Part shown: positions 44,555 to 53,013 of the stretch, piece after piece
How positions within the stretch are numbered: the stretch's first letter is position 1
How the letters are laid out: each line of letters starts with the position of its first letter
Assembly: GCF_004310285.1 (NCBI RefSeq)
Contig: NZ_SISF01000030.1
Coordinates: forward strand, 248,001 to 312,000
Direction of reading: 5' to 3'
DNA: 64,000 bases
Origin: Agrobacterium cavarae
Lineage (GTDB): Bacteria > Pseudomonadota > Alphaproteobacteria > Rhizobiales > Rhizobiaceae
Notes under the pieces: model-generated
What the model saw: only the letters and a program-made list of their open reading frames with translations
What the model was told of the DNA's origin: nothing
Databases searched by the model: none
Made by a program: the position numbers and the translations under genes

Positions 44555-47019
44555 GCTGCCGTTCCAGCCTGCGTGGCCCCGGTCGCCATCTCGCCAAGAT
44601 GGCTCGCGACCTCATCATCCGACATGGCACGAATTTCGAGGACAATCGCTGCCACCTCATCCAGCCTGGCAGGATCGTCATCCTTGCGCAGCTGCTCGGC
44701 CAGCTCCGCGACGGTGGGAGAACGGAAGAGAGAACGCAGCGTCACCGCATTCGTATCGAGCTCCTCCTGCAATCGGGAAACCACGCGTGCAGCGAGCAGG
44801 GAATCGCCACCGAGCGCAATGAATTCCTCATTTACCCCGACGTCCTCGATGCCGAGAATCTCTTCCCAGACACCGGCGATGACAAGCTCCAGATCCGTGC
44901 GCGGTGCAACATGATCGGATATTCCCGATTGTGCGGCGATCAATTGATGGATGGTCTCAAGCGTCGGCCTGTCGTCCGCGTCACGGGGTATCTGGTCGAC
45001 GATCACGATCTGGCCCGGCAGAAGATGAGATGGGATTTGCCGTGCAAGTTGCGCCCGAAGCGCCTTGCCGTTGGATGCGGCGTCGGGCTCGTCTATTGAC
45101 TCAAGGACGACCGCGGCGACGAAGCTGTTGTCATGAGGTACGACCACCGTGTCCCTCACACGTCTATCGGACATCACCGCTTCTTCTACTTCGATCGGCC
45201 AGACAGATACGCCGTGGACATCCAGCCGCTCGCTGTCGTCACCGAGCAACGTCACTTCACCATTCCCGTCGGCACGGCCCCATAAGTGCGTTTGTTCGTC
45301 CTCAAACAGCAATCGTCCGGCAACATGATCGGGGCGATCTCTACCCATCGCATCGACAACACGGACATCGCGGTCACCGAGCCTGCGGGCTGGCGCGTTT
45401 TCGGCTGAAAGTTCGATTGGCCGCGCCCAGCTTTCAGGATCGTCGATAAGGTTACCCAGCACATCGCCAAACAGCTTGAACATGGCATCGACCACGCCTG
45501 GAACAAGAGCATCTTCTCTCGTATCCCAGTTCACCAGGAGGCCACCTTCGAATTCGGTCACCTGGGCGTCAAGAAGAACCTGCGGTCCTTGCGAGATGAC
45601 CCAGACCGGTCGGCCAACGACCGAAGTCACCTTCGGCGCGAACAGTTCGCCAAGACCAAGTGCGCTGGTGAATACCACAGGCGCCAGCACAGTTTCGCCG
45701 CGCTGTCGGCTAATCTCGCGCAGGACATCAAGACCGGTATAGGATGCATGTGCGGCATCGGCATGCATGCGGTTTTGTAGAGAGCGGACCCTTTCCACGA
45801 ATGCGAGTGGCTTTCGAAGGTCTATCTCGAGCATCACGGAGCTGGAGAAGTCACCAACGATCCGGTCGACATCGGGATGATCTGCGCTCCGATTGAACAT
45901 CGGAACATTGAGCAGGAAGTGATCTGTCGCGCTCCAGTGCCCGACAATCTTGGAGAGCACGGTCGCGACCGTCATCGCGACGGTCACGCCATTCTGGCGG
46001 GCAATCTCGGTCAGCCGTCGCTTTCGCTCCGGCGAGAGCCAAAGGTGCCGTCTGGCAACTCTCGGAACCTCGCTTGTAGCCGATGCGTCGATCACTTGCG
46101 GCAGGATCGGTGCGCCCGGCAGCGACGTCATACGCTTTTGCCAGGCTTCCGCTGCAAGGCGTGTGCGCTCCTCTTGGCCGGATTTGCTGCTTGCGAGATA
46201 ATCCCGATAGGTCAGCCCGAGAGGTGGAAGCTGTGCCGAGGGCGATGCATAAAAAGCCGCAAAATCGTCGAGCAAAATGCGGTAGCTAACGGCATCTGCC
46301 GCGATCATATCGACATCGAGATGAAGACGTGTCGCACCCTCGGGAAGCAGAGTGAGTGCAACCGCTATCACCTCGCCATTCTCGATATCAAGTGCCTGGT
46401 GCGAGAAGGCGCTGCGTATCTGATCCAGGTGTTCTTCAACGGCGGCGGAGGACTGAGCGCGCATATCATACACGACAAGCGGCGCAGGCAGCTTCGGCAA
46501 TATGTCCTGCTTGCCATCCGAGGTGATACGGGTCCGCAGGGTCTCATGGCGTTCCAGTAGTCGTTCCAGGGCAAGCTTGAGCTTGGTCGGATCGATGGCG
46601 GGAGCCGTTCCCGTAGCGGCATGGTCGAACTCCGCGTAGAGATGCGCCGCGACACCGCCAAGTCTCTGGCCGTCGCCGCGACCTACCCAGTAGGCGTGCT
46701 GCATGACACCCAACTGACCGGGCTCATTATCGACCGACTTCGGGCTGTTGGTGGCCGCGACTGATTTGGCTGCAGGTTCGGCCTGTACGGTGTCTACGTT
46801 GTCGACCAGCCTGTCCCAGGCCGCAATCGTTGGCTCGCGTGCGAGATCGGCGAAGGTCACCTGCAATCCGCTTCGCCGCAGTCGATTGACGAGGCGTAGC
46901 AACGCCACCGAGTCCAAACCGGCTTCGAACAGGTTTTCCTCATCGCTGACTGTGGCCGGCTCCTCGCCGAGAATTTCGACAACGGCATCACGCAGCCACC
47001 GCTCGTTGCTCATGTTCAT
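44551..47019 (-). CDS. NRPS: aryl carrier - heterocyclisation - vestigial A - PCP
   Basis: 822 residues from ATG 47019. Aryl carrier (Ser near 35, FEAGLDSVALLRL); heterocyclisation domain (about 95-520) with the diagnostic DMIAADAVS (DxxxxDxxS); a stub of about 130 residues (about 560-690) matching only the C-terminal end of an adenylation domain (VWPIEVEEAVM, HLLPGQIVIVDQIP) and lacking the A10 lysine; then PCP (Ser near 738, LGGDSLLAARV). With threonine activated by the adjacent free A protein it should couple salicylate to threonine and close a methyloxazoline, as in agrobactin, vibriobactin and mycobactin chemistry. Confidence 0.88.
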   Translation of the reverse strand: MNMSNERWLRDAVVEILGEEPATVSDEENLFEAGLDSVALLRLVNRLRRSGLQVTFADLAREPTIAAWDRLVDNVDTVQAEPAAKSVAATNSPKSVDNEPGQLGVMQHAYWVGRGDGQRLGGVAAHLYAEFDHAATGTAPAIDPTKLKLALERLLERHETLRTRITSDGKQDILPKLPAPLVVYDMRAQSSAAVEEHLDQIRSAFSHQALDIENGEVIAVALTLLPEGATRLHLDVDMIAADAVSYRILLDDFAAFYASPSAQLPPLGLTYRDYLASSKSGQEERTRLAAEAWQKRMTSLPGAPILPQVIDASATSEVPRVARRHLWLSPERKRRLTEIARQNGVTVAMTVATVLSKIVGHWSATDHFLLNVPMFNRSADHPDVDRIVGDFSSSVMLEIDLRKPLAFVERVRSLQNRMHADAAHASYTGLDVLREISRQRGETVLAPVVFTSALGLGELFAPKVTSVVGRPVWVISQGPQVLLDAQVTEFEGGLLVNWDTREDALVPGVVDAMFKLFGDVLGNLIDDPESWARPIELSAENAPARRLGDRDVRVVDAMGRDRPDHVAGRLLFEDEQTHLWGRADGNGEVTLLGDDSERLDVHGVSVWPIEVEEAVMSDRRVRDTVVVPHDNSFVAAVVLESIDEPDAASNGKALRAQLARQIPSHLLPGQIVIVDQIPRDADDRPTLETIHQLIAAQSGISDHVAPRTDLELVIAGVWEEILGIEDVGVNEEFIALGGDSLLAARVVSRLQEELDTNAVTLRSLFRSPTVAELAEQLRKDDDPARLDEVAAIVLEIRAMSDDEVASHLGEMATGATQAGTAA

Positions 47020-47038
47020 CTCTCGTTTCCTCTGGTCA

Positions 47039-48631
47039 TTATCGGGGGCGGTTGACGAGGCGTTGTCGCAGCAGTTCCTCGCGGAGATTTGCTTTGCCCG
47101 TTTTGCGCGGCGGCGGCGCCGCCAGGGCACCACGGTCCAGTTTTCGATTGGGTGTGAGCGGAAGCGCTGCGAGTGCAATCACATGGCTAGGGACCAGGTG
47201 AGCCGGTAAAAGACGCGCCAGATGGTTACGCAGATCGCGCTCGTCGAGCTTGCCATTTGCCATCACAACATAGGCAACGAGGCATTCATCGCCATCCTTT
47301 CCATCCGGGTCTGGTTTGACGGCAACTGCGCTCGCGGTCACGCCCTCATAGGCATCGAGCGTTGCTTCGACCTCGTTTGGCTCGATACGGAATCCTCTCA
47401 AGGATAGCTGCGTATCGGCACGACCGATGAAATTAAGATTGTCACCGAAGCATCGCACCAGATCGCCGGTTCGATACAGTCGCTCACCATGCTTGTCAGG
47501 GTCCGCGACGAAGCGAGTGGCGGTCAATCCGGGGCGGTCGAGATACCCCCGAGAGACTTGTGCGCCGCCAAGATAAAGCTCTCCGATCTGGTCGTCGCCA
47601 ACTGTCTCCAGTTGGTTGTCCAGAACATGGTGGTGGAAGCCCGGCAACGGTCGGCCGATCGGGCTTTCGCTGGAAGCGAGGATCATTTTCGGCAGAATGT
47701 CGATCGCCGTGACGTGCACGGTGGTCTCTGTGATCCCGTACATGTTCACCATGCGAGGGCGCGTCGGACGGCGGCCAAACCAGGCCGACAATCGAGCGGG
47801 ATCCAGAGCCTCGCCACCGAAGATGACGAGCCTCAGCGCGGCAAGCGCATGCGAGCCGTTGGCATCAGCACGCTCCAGTGATGCGAATGAAGACGGAGTC
47901 TGATTAAGGATTGTGACACTTTCGGCTTCCAGCAAGTCCAGAAGCTCATCGCCCGACCATGTTGCTTCCGACGGGACGACGACTGTTCGACCGCCCGTCA
48001 GCAGCGGCGCCCAGATTTCCCACACAGAAAAGTCGAAGGCATAGGAGTGAAACGCTGTCCACACATCGGTAGCGCTGAGATCGAACAGCGGCACGGTTGC
48101 ATCGAGCAGGGTCAGGACATTGCGATGTGAAACGACGACACCTTTTGGTCTGCCTGTAGAGCCGGAGGTGTAGATAACATAGGCCGGATGATCCGGTTCG
48201 AGCCTGGAAATCCGATCGGAATTTTCGATCGCGGTCGCGGCCCAGTTTTCTTCGCCGTCCTTCTCGGACAGCTCGATCCTCGCAAGACCGCTATCCGGGA
48301 TATGGATGTCGGACGCGGTGATGATCGTCACTGGCTTCGCATCCGAGAGGAGATATTGAAGACGTGCGAAGGGGTAGGTCGGATCCAGCGGTAGGTAGGC
48401 TGCGCCGGACTTCAATACCGCCAGAAGTGCGACGATCAGATCAGCGGAGCGGGATAGCGAAACGCCAACAATACGATCAGGTCCTGCGCCGGCGGCGATG
48501 AGCCGCCGCGCCAGTCGGTTCGATCTGGTATCCAGCTCGGTATAGCTGAGTGAGTAGCCATTATACGTAACCGCATTCGCGTGGGGCGACCTGGTGGCGA
48601 AGTGCATGAAGCGATCGGGGAGAGTGTTCAT
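47039..48631 (-). CDS. Free-standing adenylation protein, threonine-specific
   Basis: 530 residues forming one complete adenylation domain (YTSGSTGRPKGVVVSH, MYGITETTVHVT, YRTGDLVRC, LPLTPNRKLDRGAL with A10 Lys). The pocket residues read off by alignment are D-F-W-N-I-G-M-V-H-K, identical to the canonical threonine code. It has no carrier, so it must load a PCP in trans, most simply that of the next protein, whose own A domain is a stub. Start at ATG 48631 with GGAGAG upstream; first NRPS gene of the operon. Confidence 0.88.
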   Translation of the reverse strand: MNTLPDRFMHFATRSPHANAVTYNGYSLSYTELDTRSNRLARRLIAAGAGPDRIVGVSLSRSADLIVALLAVLKSGAAYLPLDPTYPFARLQYLLSDAKPVTIITASDIHIPDSGLARIELSEKDGEENWAATAIENSDRISRLEPDHPAYVIYTSGSTGRPKGVVVSHRNVLTLLDATVPLFDLSATDVWTAFHSYAFDFSVWEIWAPLLTGGRTVVVPSEATWSGDELLDLLEAESVTILNQTPSSFASLERADANGSHALAALRLVIFGGEALDPARLSAWFGRRPTRPRMVNMYGITETTVHVTAIDILPKMILASSESPIGRPLPGFHHHVLDNQLETVGDDQIGELYLGGAQVSRGYLDRPGLTATRFVADPDKHGERLYRTGDLVRCFGDNLNFIGRADTQLSLRGFRIEPNEVEATLDAYEGVTASAVAVKPDPDGKDGDECLVAYVVMANGKLDERDLRNHLARLLPAHLVPSHVIALAALPLTPNRKLDRGALAAPPPRKTGKANLREELLRQRLVNRPR

Positions 48632-48744
48632 GTCCGATCTCTCCAAGACCATGGCAAGTACAGGATCTGCGTCATCAACACATTTATGGGCTTTGCCTGT
48701 TTGTGGAATTTTTTGGACTCAAACCATTGTCGTATCGTTGGCAT
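48628..48744 (-). CDS. Possible 38-residue leader peptide upstream of the NRPS operon
   Basis: A short frame starting MPTIRQWFESKK and ending SWRDRT has AGAGG 7 bases before its ATG and its TGA overlaps the ATG of the threonine adenylation gene (ATGA). It lies in the roughly 310-base leader between the operon promoter and the first NRPS gene. It matches no family I know. It could be a coupled leader peptide or chance. Confidence 0.3.
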   Translation of the reverse strand: MPTIRQWFESKKFHKQAKPINVLMTQILYLPWSWRDRT

Positions 48745-48936
48745 GGATAGCCTCTTTGATGCCTTGAAATGACTGTTTCCCGACGCTGTCTTATGGACAC
48801 GGCATTTGGAGCGGCTCCCAGCTGCATGCCGGGAGTCGGTGAGGGTGTTTGAATTTTGGATGCAAAGATGCTGATTGGGATCTTTGCGATTGCCTTGGCA
48901 TATCAGGCGGTGAGCGCTGAAGCTTCGACAACAACC

Positions 48937-48963
48937 ATAACCAAACGGGACTGTCCTGTCCAT
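48937..48963. promoter_or_regulatory. Shared 27-base dyad block, copy 2 (NRPS operon promoter)
   Basis: ATAA-N-CAAAC followed by CGGGACTGTCCTGTCCAT (48946-48963), with GGAC/GTCC half sites. It is the same block as at 28607-28633 and 56164-56190, in the same orientation relative to the minus-strand operon, and 7 bases from an iron box. Confidence 0.6.
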
Positions 48964-48970
48964 ATATTCT

Positions 48971-48985
48971 TGACTCATTTTATCA
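48971..48985. promoter_or_regulatory. Iron-responsive (IRO/RirA-type) box, copy 2
   Basis: TGACTCATTTTATCA is a perfect TGA-N9-TCA. It lies upstream of the dyad block with respect to the NRPS operon, where RirA binding would block the promoter in iron-replete cells. Confidence 0.6.
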
Positions 48986-49128
48986 TGTTATATCTTACCC
49001 GTATGAAGTGCTGTCGCTGAAATGCGAGATATCGTTGATGGCGAACGAAGCTCTTGGAACGCGGGAAATTGCACTCGCTAGTTCAAAGAGTAGCGGCGGC
49101 TCCGGTGCGTCCAGGAACGCAAAGCGCT

Positions 49129-50244
49129 CTATCCGAGAGCGTTGATGAACGTTCTCAGCTTTGTTCCTGTCTCCGTATGCTCTTTTTCCGGATCGGAGCC
49201 TGCCACGATACCCGCACCTGCAAAAACGGTTGCAGTGTTTCCACTGACGATGCCGCATCGAAGTGTCAGGACCCACTCTCCGTTTCCTTCATCGTCCATC
49301 CACCCGATCAATCCTGCATAGAAACCACGGTCGAAACCTTCGAGCTCTGCGATCGCTTTCCGGGCGGCCTCTTTCGGCCAGCCACCAACGGCTGGTGTCG
49401 GGTGAAGGGCGTATGCGAGAGCGATGGGGGAGACATTTTCTCGCAGCATGCCGGTGATGTCGGTTCCAAGGTGCCAGATGACGGGCGTCTCTACCAACTG
49501 AGGCTTACTGGGAACCTCGACCCCATCGGCAAATTGGCGGAATGTCTCACCAACAGCCTGAACCACGAGCGAATGTTCGACCAAATCTTTCTTCGAGTTC
49601 AGGAGCGTGCGGGCCACGTCCTCGTCTGCGACCGCGTCGGCGGCCCTTGGTATGGAACCCGCCAAAGGCGTGCTGCGGATCTTGCCGTTTTCGCTTCTCA
49701 GCACCAGTTCCGGACTTGCCCCCAGCAGCACCGCCGGTCGTTCGTCATGACCATTTGGAAGATCGATGCGATAAACATAAGCGTTCCCGTTCCGTGCGCA
49801 CAAACGCGCATAGACTGCGTCGACATTGATTGGAGTGTTGAAATCGACGGTCACGCTGCGGGCAAGAACCACCTTATCCAGATCACCTGACTCGATGCGC
49901 TTCAGCGCTTCCGCGACGTTTTTCCTGTAGGCGGGAGAATCGTCCCCGTGGATTTCGAAGACATTGTGCCGTTCGTCCTTCGGAGTTGATACCTTCGGGT
50001 AGTCCGTACTGAATTCAACGTCCTCGGGCATATAGAAAACCGCCTCAGCGTCGACATCGAAGGGTACCAGACCAACCACGATCTTTTTTGTTCCATTGCG
50101 CGTCTTTTCGCCGACCGCAGCCATCGCGGCACTGACCGCAGTCGCAACCGAAGCGCCGTCGAAGCCCTCTGGATAAATCCGTTGTGCCACTCCACGGGTT
50201 CGCAGCTGATATGCGGGCGTTGTCAAATCAAACCGGGCATTCAT
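49129..50244 (-). CDS. Isochorismate synthase (EntC/DhbC type)
   Basis: 371-residue chorismate-binding enzyme converting chorismate to isochorismate. Family blocks: LDKVVLARSVTVDF, GASPELVLRSENGKIRSTPLAGS, VEHSLVVQAV, LHPTPAVGGWPKEAA, YAGLIGWMDDEGNGEWVLTLRC and AGAGIVAGSDPEKEHTET. Last gene of the salicylate/hydroxylase operon, separated from the ligase gene by a 257-base gap. No isochorismatase (EntB) or 2,3-dihydro-DHB dehydrogenase (EntA) gene is in the island, so its product presumably feeds salicylate formation. Confidence 0.9.
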   Translation of the reverse strand: MNARFDLTTPAYQLRTRGVAQRIYPEGFDGASVATAVSAAMAAVGEKTRNGTKKIVVGLVPFDVDAEAVFYMPEDVEFSTDYPKVSTPKDERHNVFEIHGDDSPAYRKNVAEALKRIESGDLDKVVLARSVTVDFNTPINVDAVYARLCARNGNAYVYRIDLPNGHDERPAVLLGASPELVLRSENGKIRSTPLAGSIPRAADAVADEDVARTLLNSKKDLVEHSLVVQAVGETFRQFADGVEVPSKPQLVETPVIWHLGTDITGMLRENVSPIALAYALHPTPAVGGWPKEAARKAIAELEGFDRGFYAGLIGWMDDEGNGEWVLTLRCGIVSGNTATVFAGAGIVAGSDPEKEHTETGTKLRTFINALG

Positions 50245-50501
50245 GTACCTATCTCCGTTTCATCATCAGGAAGACACGTCACTTTCGTTCAAACGGGCTC
50301 TCTCAATCCTTGAATCTGTGCGTCGGGCTTTCCGAAAATCGATGCCGATTTCGGGCCGATGCCGTCGCAATTGCTCCCATTGGTTCACCTCGACCGATGC
50401 TTGAAACATGGCGCGCAATCTCCCTGGAGCCGGGATGCCGATGGCACCGCACGTCACGAAGAGTGTGCAATTTGCGTTTTGGTTGTGGGACGCCCGGTGC
50501 G

Positions 50502-52154
50502 CTATGCCGGCGAAGCCACGGGACCGCTCACATCCTCTGTGCAAGATTCGGCAAGAAGACGCTTACGGTCGATCTTGCCGAAACGGGTCAAGGGGATTTC
50601 ATCGACAATGCGAATTCGATCGGGGAACTTGTAGGTCGCGACGCCGCGGCTTCTCAGAAAATCCTTCAGATCGCGCAGGCTAGGCGGTGCATCGACTGGC
50701 CGCACGACCGCGCAGGATGCCTGACCAAGACTTGCATCGGGTACGCCGATGACGGCAATTTCCCTTACGGCTGGATGATCAAGCAGATATTCTTCGATTT
50801 CGACGGACGAGAATTTCTCGGCGCCCCGATTGATCTGATCCCCGGCGCGGCCTTCGACCACCAGATGACCGCTTGGCAGGCGCCGCACCAGATCGCCGGT
50901 ACGATAGAAACCGTCGGCGGTGAAGGAGCGTTGGTTCGCCTCCGGTGCTGCCACATAGCCGCGGATCGTGTAAGGACCGCGCGTCCAAAGTTCGCCGACC
51001 TCTTGATCGGCAACATCGGCGCCCATGTCATCGACCAGGCGGATCTCGTCATGTGGCGATAGCGGACGACCTTGTGTCGTCTCCACGAGATCGATCGGAT
51101 CGCCATCGCGGGTGAAATTCAGCAAGCCTTCGGCCATGCCGAAAACCTGCTGGACACGCACGCCGAGAAAGCTATGGATTCTGGCGGCAACGGATGGCGC
51201 AAGCTTGGCTCCGCCAACCTGGATAACCCGCAAACTGGAGAGGTCAGCGTCGTCGAACTCCCGCGCCTCCAGCCAGAGTGATGCAAGCGTTGGTACGGCT
51301 GCCGTCACTGTCACCCTATGCTTCGCGATCAGCCCAAATACGGAATCCGGGCTGGGCTCCCGAGCAAGAACAACCGTGCCACCGACGATGAATGTGCCGA
51401 GTATGCCGGGGCAGGCGAGGGGAAAATTATGGGCCGCCGAGAGGCTTGCGAGGTAAATAGTGGCATCGTCAAAACCGCAGACCTCAGCGCTGGCACGGGC
51501 ATTGTATTCGTAGTCATTATGGGTGCGTGGGATAAGCTTGGGTAGGCCCCCTGTCCCTCCCGAATGGAGGAAGAGCGCCACTGAGGTCGCATCCAGATCG
51601 GTGACTACAGCTGCATCCCTTGCGGCCCCGACGAGCTCGCTGTAGCTCGTCAGTGTGGGGTCGCCGCCAGTCTCGCCGACCACGAGGAGCTTTTGCAAGG
51701 ATGGCACCGCTTGGCGAACACGTTTCGCGAGCGAACGGAAATCGTAACTCGCTTCGATGTCGGTGACCGCATAGGCAACGGCGCCCGATCCCCTGGCAAG
51801 ATGGCTGACTTCCTGCTCCCGATGCGTTGGCAGAACCATGACGGGGATAATGCCGGCTCGAATCGAACCGAACAGGAGCGTGACGAGTTCAGTGATATTG
51901 GGCAGTTGCAGGATGATGCGATCGCCGCGCTTCAAGCCCCATGCCAGCAATGACGAGGCTACACGATCTGCAGCGCCGTCGAGTTCCGCATAGGACAGGC
52001 TCTTCCCGGCCGAATCAATGAGCGCGAGCTTGTTTGGATTGAGCTTGGCTTGATCGCGGATCGGGGCGGTGAGTTCTCGTCCCCGCCAGTAACCTAGTTC
52101 GCTATATCGTTGGGCGAATTCGCTTGGCCACATCCGTAAAGTCGGTTCTGACAT
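50502..52154 (-). CDS. Salicylate-AMP ligase (aryl-acid activating enzyme)
   Basis: 550 residues from ATG 52154 (MSEPTLRMWP). Free aryl-acid adenylating enzyme of the EntE/DhbE/YbtE family: LHSGGTGGLPKLIPRTH, FGMAEGLLNFTR, YRTGDLVRR and LTRFGKIDRK. In the pocket HNFPLACPG has Phe and Cys where DHB enzymes have Tyr and Ser; by published comparison Cys at this position marks salicylate users (YbtE, PchD). One later position (Asn in LLNFT) is DHB-like, so salicylate is favoured but not certain. It loads the aryl carrier of the NRPS. One base separates it from the hydrolase gene. Confidence 0.87.
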   Translation of the reverse strand: MSEPTLRMWPSEFAQRYSELGYWRGRELTAPIRDQAKLNPNKLALIDSAGKSLSYAELDGAADRVASSLLAWGLKRGDRIILQLPNITELVTLLFGSIRAGIIPVMVLPTHREQEVSHLARGSGAVAYAVTDIEASYDFRSLAKRVRQAVPSLQKLLVVGETGGDPTLTSYSELVGAARDAAVVTDLDATSVALFLHSGGTGGLPKLIPRTHNDYEYNARASAEVCGFDDATIYLASLSAAHNFPLACPGILGTFIVGGTVVLAREPSPDSVFGLIAKHRVTVTAAVPTLASLWLEAREFDDADLSSLRVIQVGGAKLAPSVAARIHSFLGVRVQQVFGMAEGLLNFTRDGDPIDLVETTQGRPLSPHDEIRLVDDMGADVADQEVGELWTRGPYTIRGYVAAPEANQRSFTADGFYRTGDLVRRLPSGHLVVEGRAGDQINRGAEKFSSVEIEEYLLDHPAVREIAVIGVPDASLGQASCAVVRPVDAPPSLRDLKDFLRSRGVATYKFPDRIRIVDEIPLTRFGKIDRKRLLAESCTEDVSGPVASPA

Positions 52155-52155
52155 A

Positions 52156-53013
52156 TTACACCATGGTAACTGCTGGCATCTTACGCACCCTTGCGGTGGC
52201 AAGCGGCCGCTTGAGATAGTCTATGATAAGGCGGTTGGCCTCTGCGGGTTGTTCGAGGTATCCGAAGTGACCGGCATCGGCGATTTCGACATATTCCGCG
52301 CCTGGAACGACATCTGCCACTTCGCGGCTCAATCGAGGCGGAATGGCAGCGTCGTCGGCAAAGCCGATGATCAACATGGGAACGGAGATGTCTCGATAGG
52401 CGGAGCGTCGATCACTAAGGACCTGCGATATCTGTAACTGAGCCCTATGGCCGGCGCTGATGCGCCCGTCGTCAAACGCGAACATGTCCAGCCAATCTCG
52501 CGCCTGATCTTCGTTACGAAGCGTCGCTGGCGACAAATATTGCAACGCCATGACGGCGGCGCGATAGTCTGGTGGTGGCGGGTTACCATAGTCCGCCAGC
52601 GCGATCTCCCCACGCGTCATGGCCTGCTGCACAGGTTCCAGCCGGGCATGTGCGGCAAGGGCGATGACGCGGGACAAAAGGTCCGGCCTGGCGAGGGCTG
52701 TTTCGGTGACGATCCTGGCGCCAAGAGACGTGCCGATCAAAGTGACGTCCTCGCAGCCGAGATGGTCAATCAAGCCGATCACGTCGTTGACCATGTCATC
52801 CATGGTAAATCCGCCTGGGCATTCATCTGTTGGCGGAATACCGCGATTGTTCATGGAGATCACGCGGAAGCCCGCTGCTTTCAGCGCAGGTATCTGATGC
52901 ACCTCCCAAACACGGGCGGGGCTTCCCGTTCCCATGACGAGCAGAACCGTAGCGCCAGATCCGCCCGTATCCTCGTAAGCGATACGAATGCCGTTGATGT
53001 GAGCCGTGATCAC
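52156..53013 (-). CDS. Alpha/beta-hydrolase
   Basis: 285 residues with the alpha/beta-hydrolase fold: VLLVMGTGSPARVW (oxyanion region), nucleophile elbow IGTSLGAR (Ser near 95), acid loop MLIIGFADDAAIP and catalytic His in ADAGHFGYLEQP. It begins at GTG in a GTGA overlap with the salicylate synthase stop. It might edit misloaded carriers (type II thioesterase role) or hydrolyse the siderophore or an intermediate. The sequence looks closer to MenH/enol-lactonase-like hydrolases than to classical TEII, so the role is open. Confidence 0.75.
   Translation of the reverse strand: MITAHINGIRIAYEDTGGSGATVLLVMGTGSPARVWEVHQIPALKAAGFRVISMNNRGIPPTDECPGGFTMDDMVNDVIGLIDHLGCEDVTLIGTSLGARIVTETALARPDLLSRVIALAAHARLEPVQQAMTRGEIALADYGNPPPPDYRAAVMALQYLSPATLRNEDQARDWLDMFAFDDGRISAGHRAQLQISQVLSDRRSAYRDISVPMLIIGFADDAAIPPRLSREVADVVPGAEYVEIADAGHFGYLEQPAEANRLIIDYLKRPLATARVRKMPAVTMV

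Larger units (their letters stand above)
48745..49128. other. Promoter and leader region of the NRPS operon
   Basis: 384 bases between isochorismate synthase (upstream, same strand, ending at 49129) and the NRPS operon. It contains the iron box at 48971-48985 and the dyad block at 48937-48963, with AATATAT next to the block as a possible -10 on the minus strand. No other gene is supported. Confidence 0.5.

Noticed and set aside
45877..46560. Plus-strand 227-codon frame inside the Cy-domain NRPS gene
   Set aside because: Shadow frame; no ribosome site or domain pattern.
30284..48631. Possibility that the NRPS genes make a yersiniabactin/agrochelin-like thiazoline product
   Set aside because: There is a single Cy domain, the free A protein has a threonine rather than cysteine code, and there is no polyketide synthase or thiazolinyl reductase gene.
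50266..50544. Minus-strand 92-codon frame in the gap between ligase and isochorismate synthase, considered as an EntB remnant
   Set aside because: No isochorismatase or carrier motif is visible, and most of it overlaps the ligase end.
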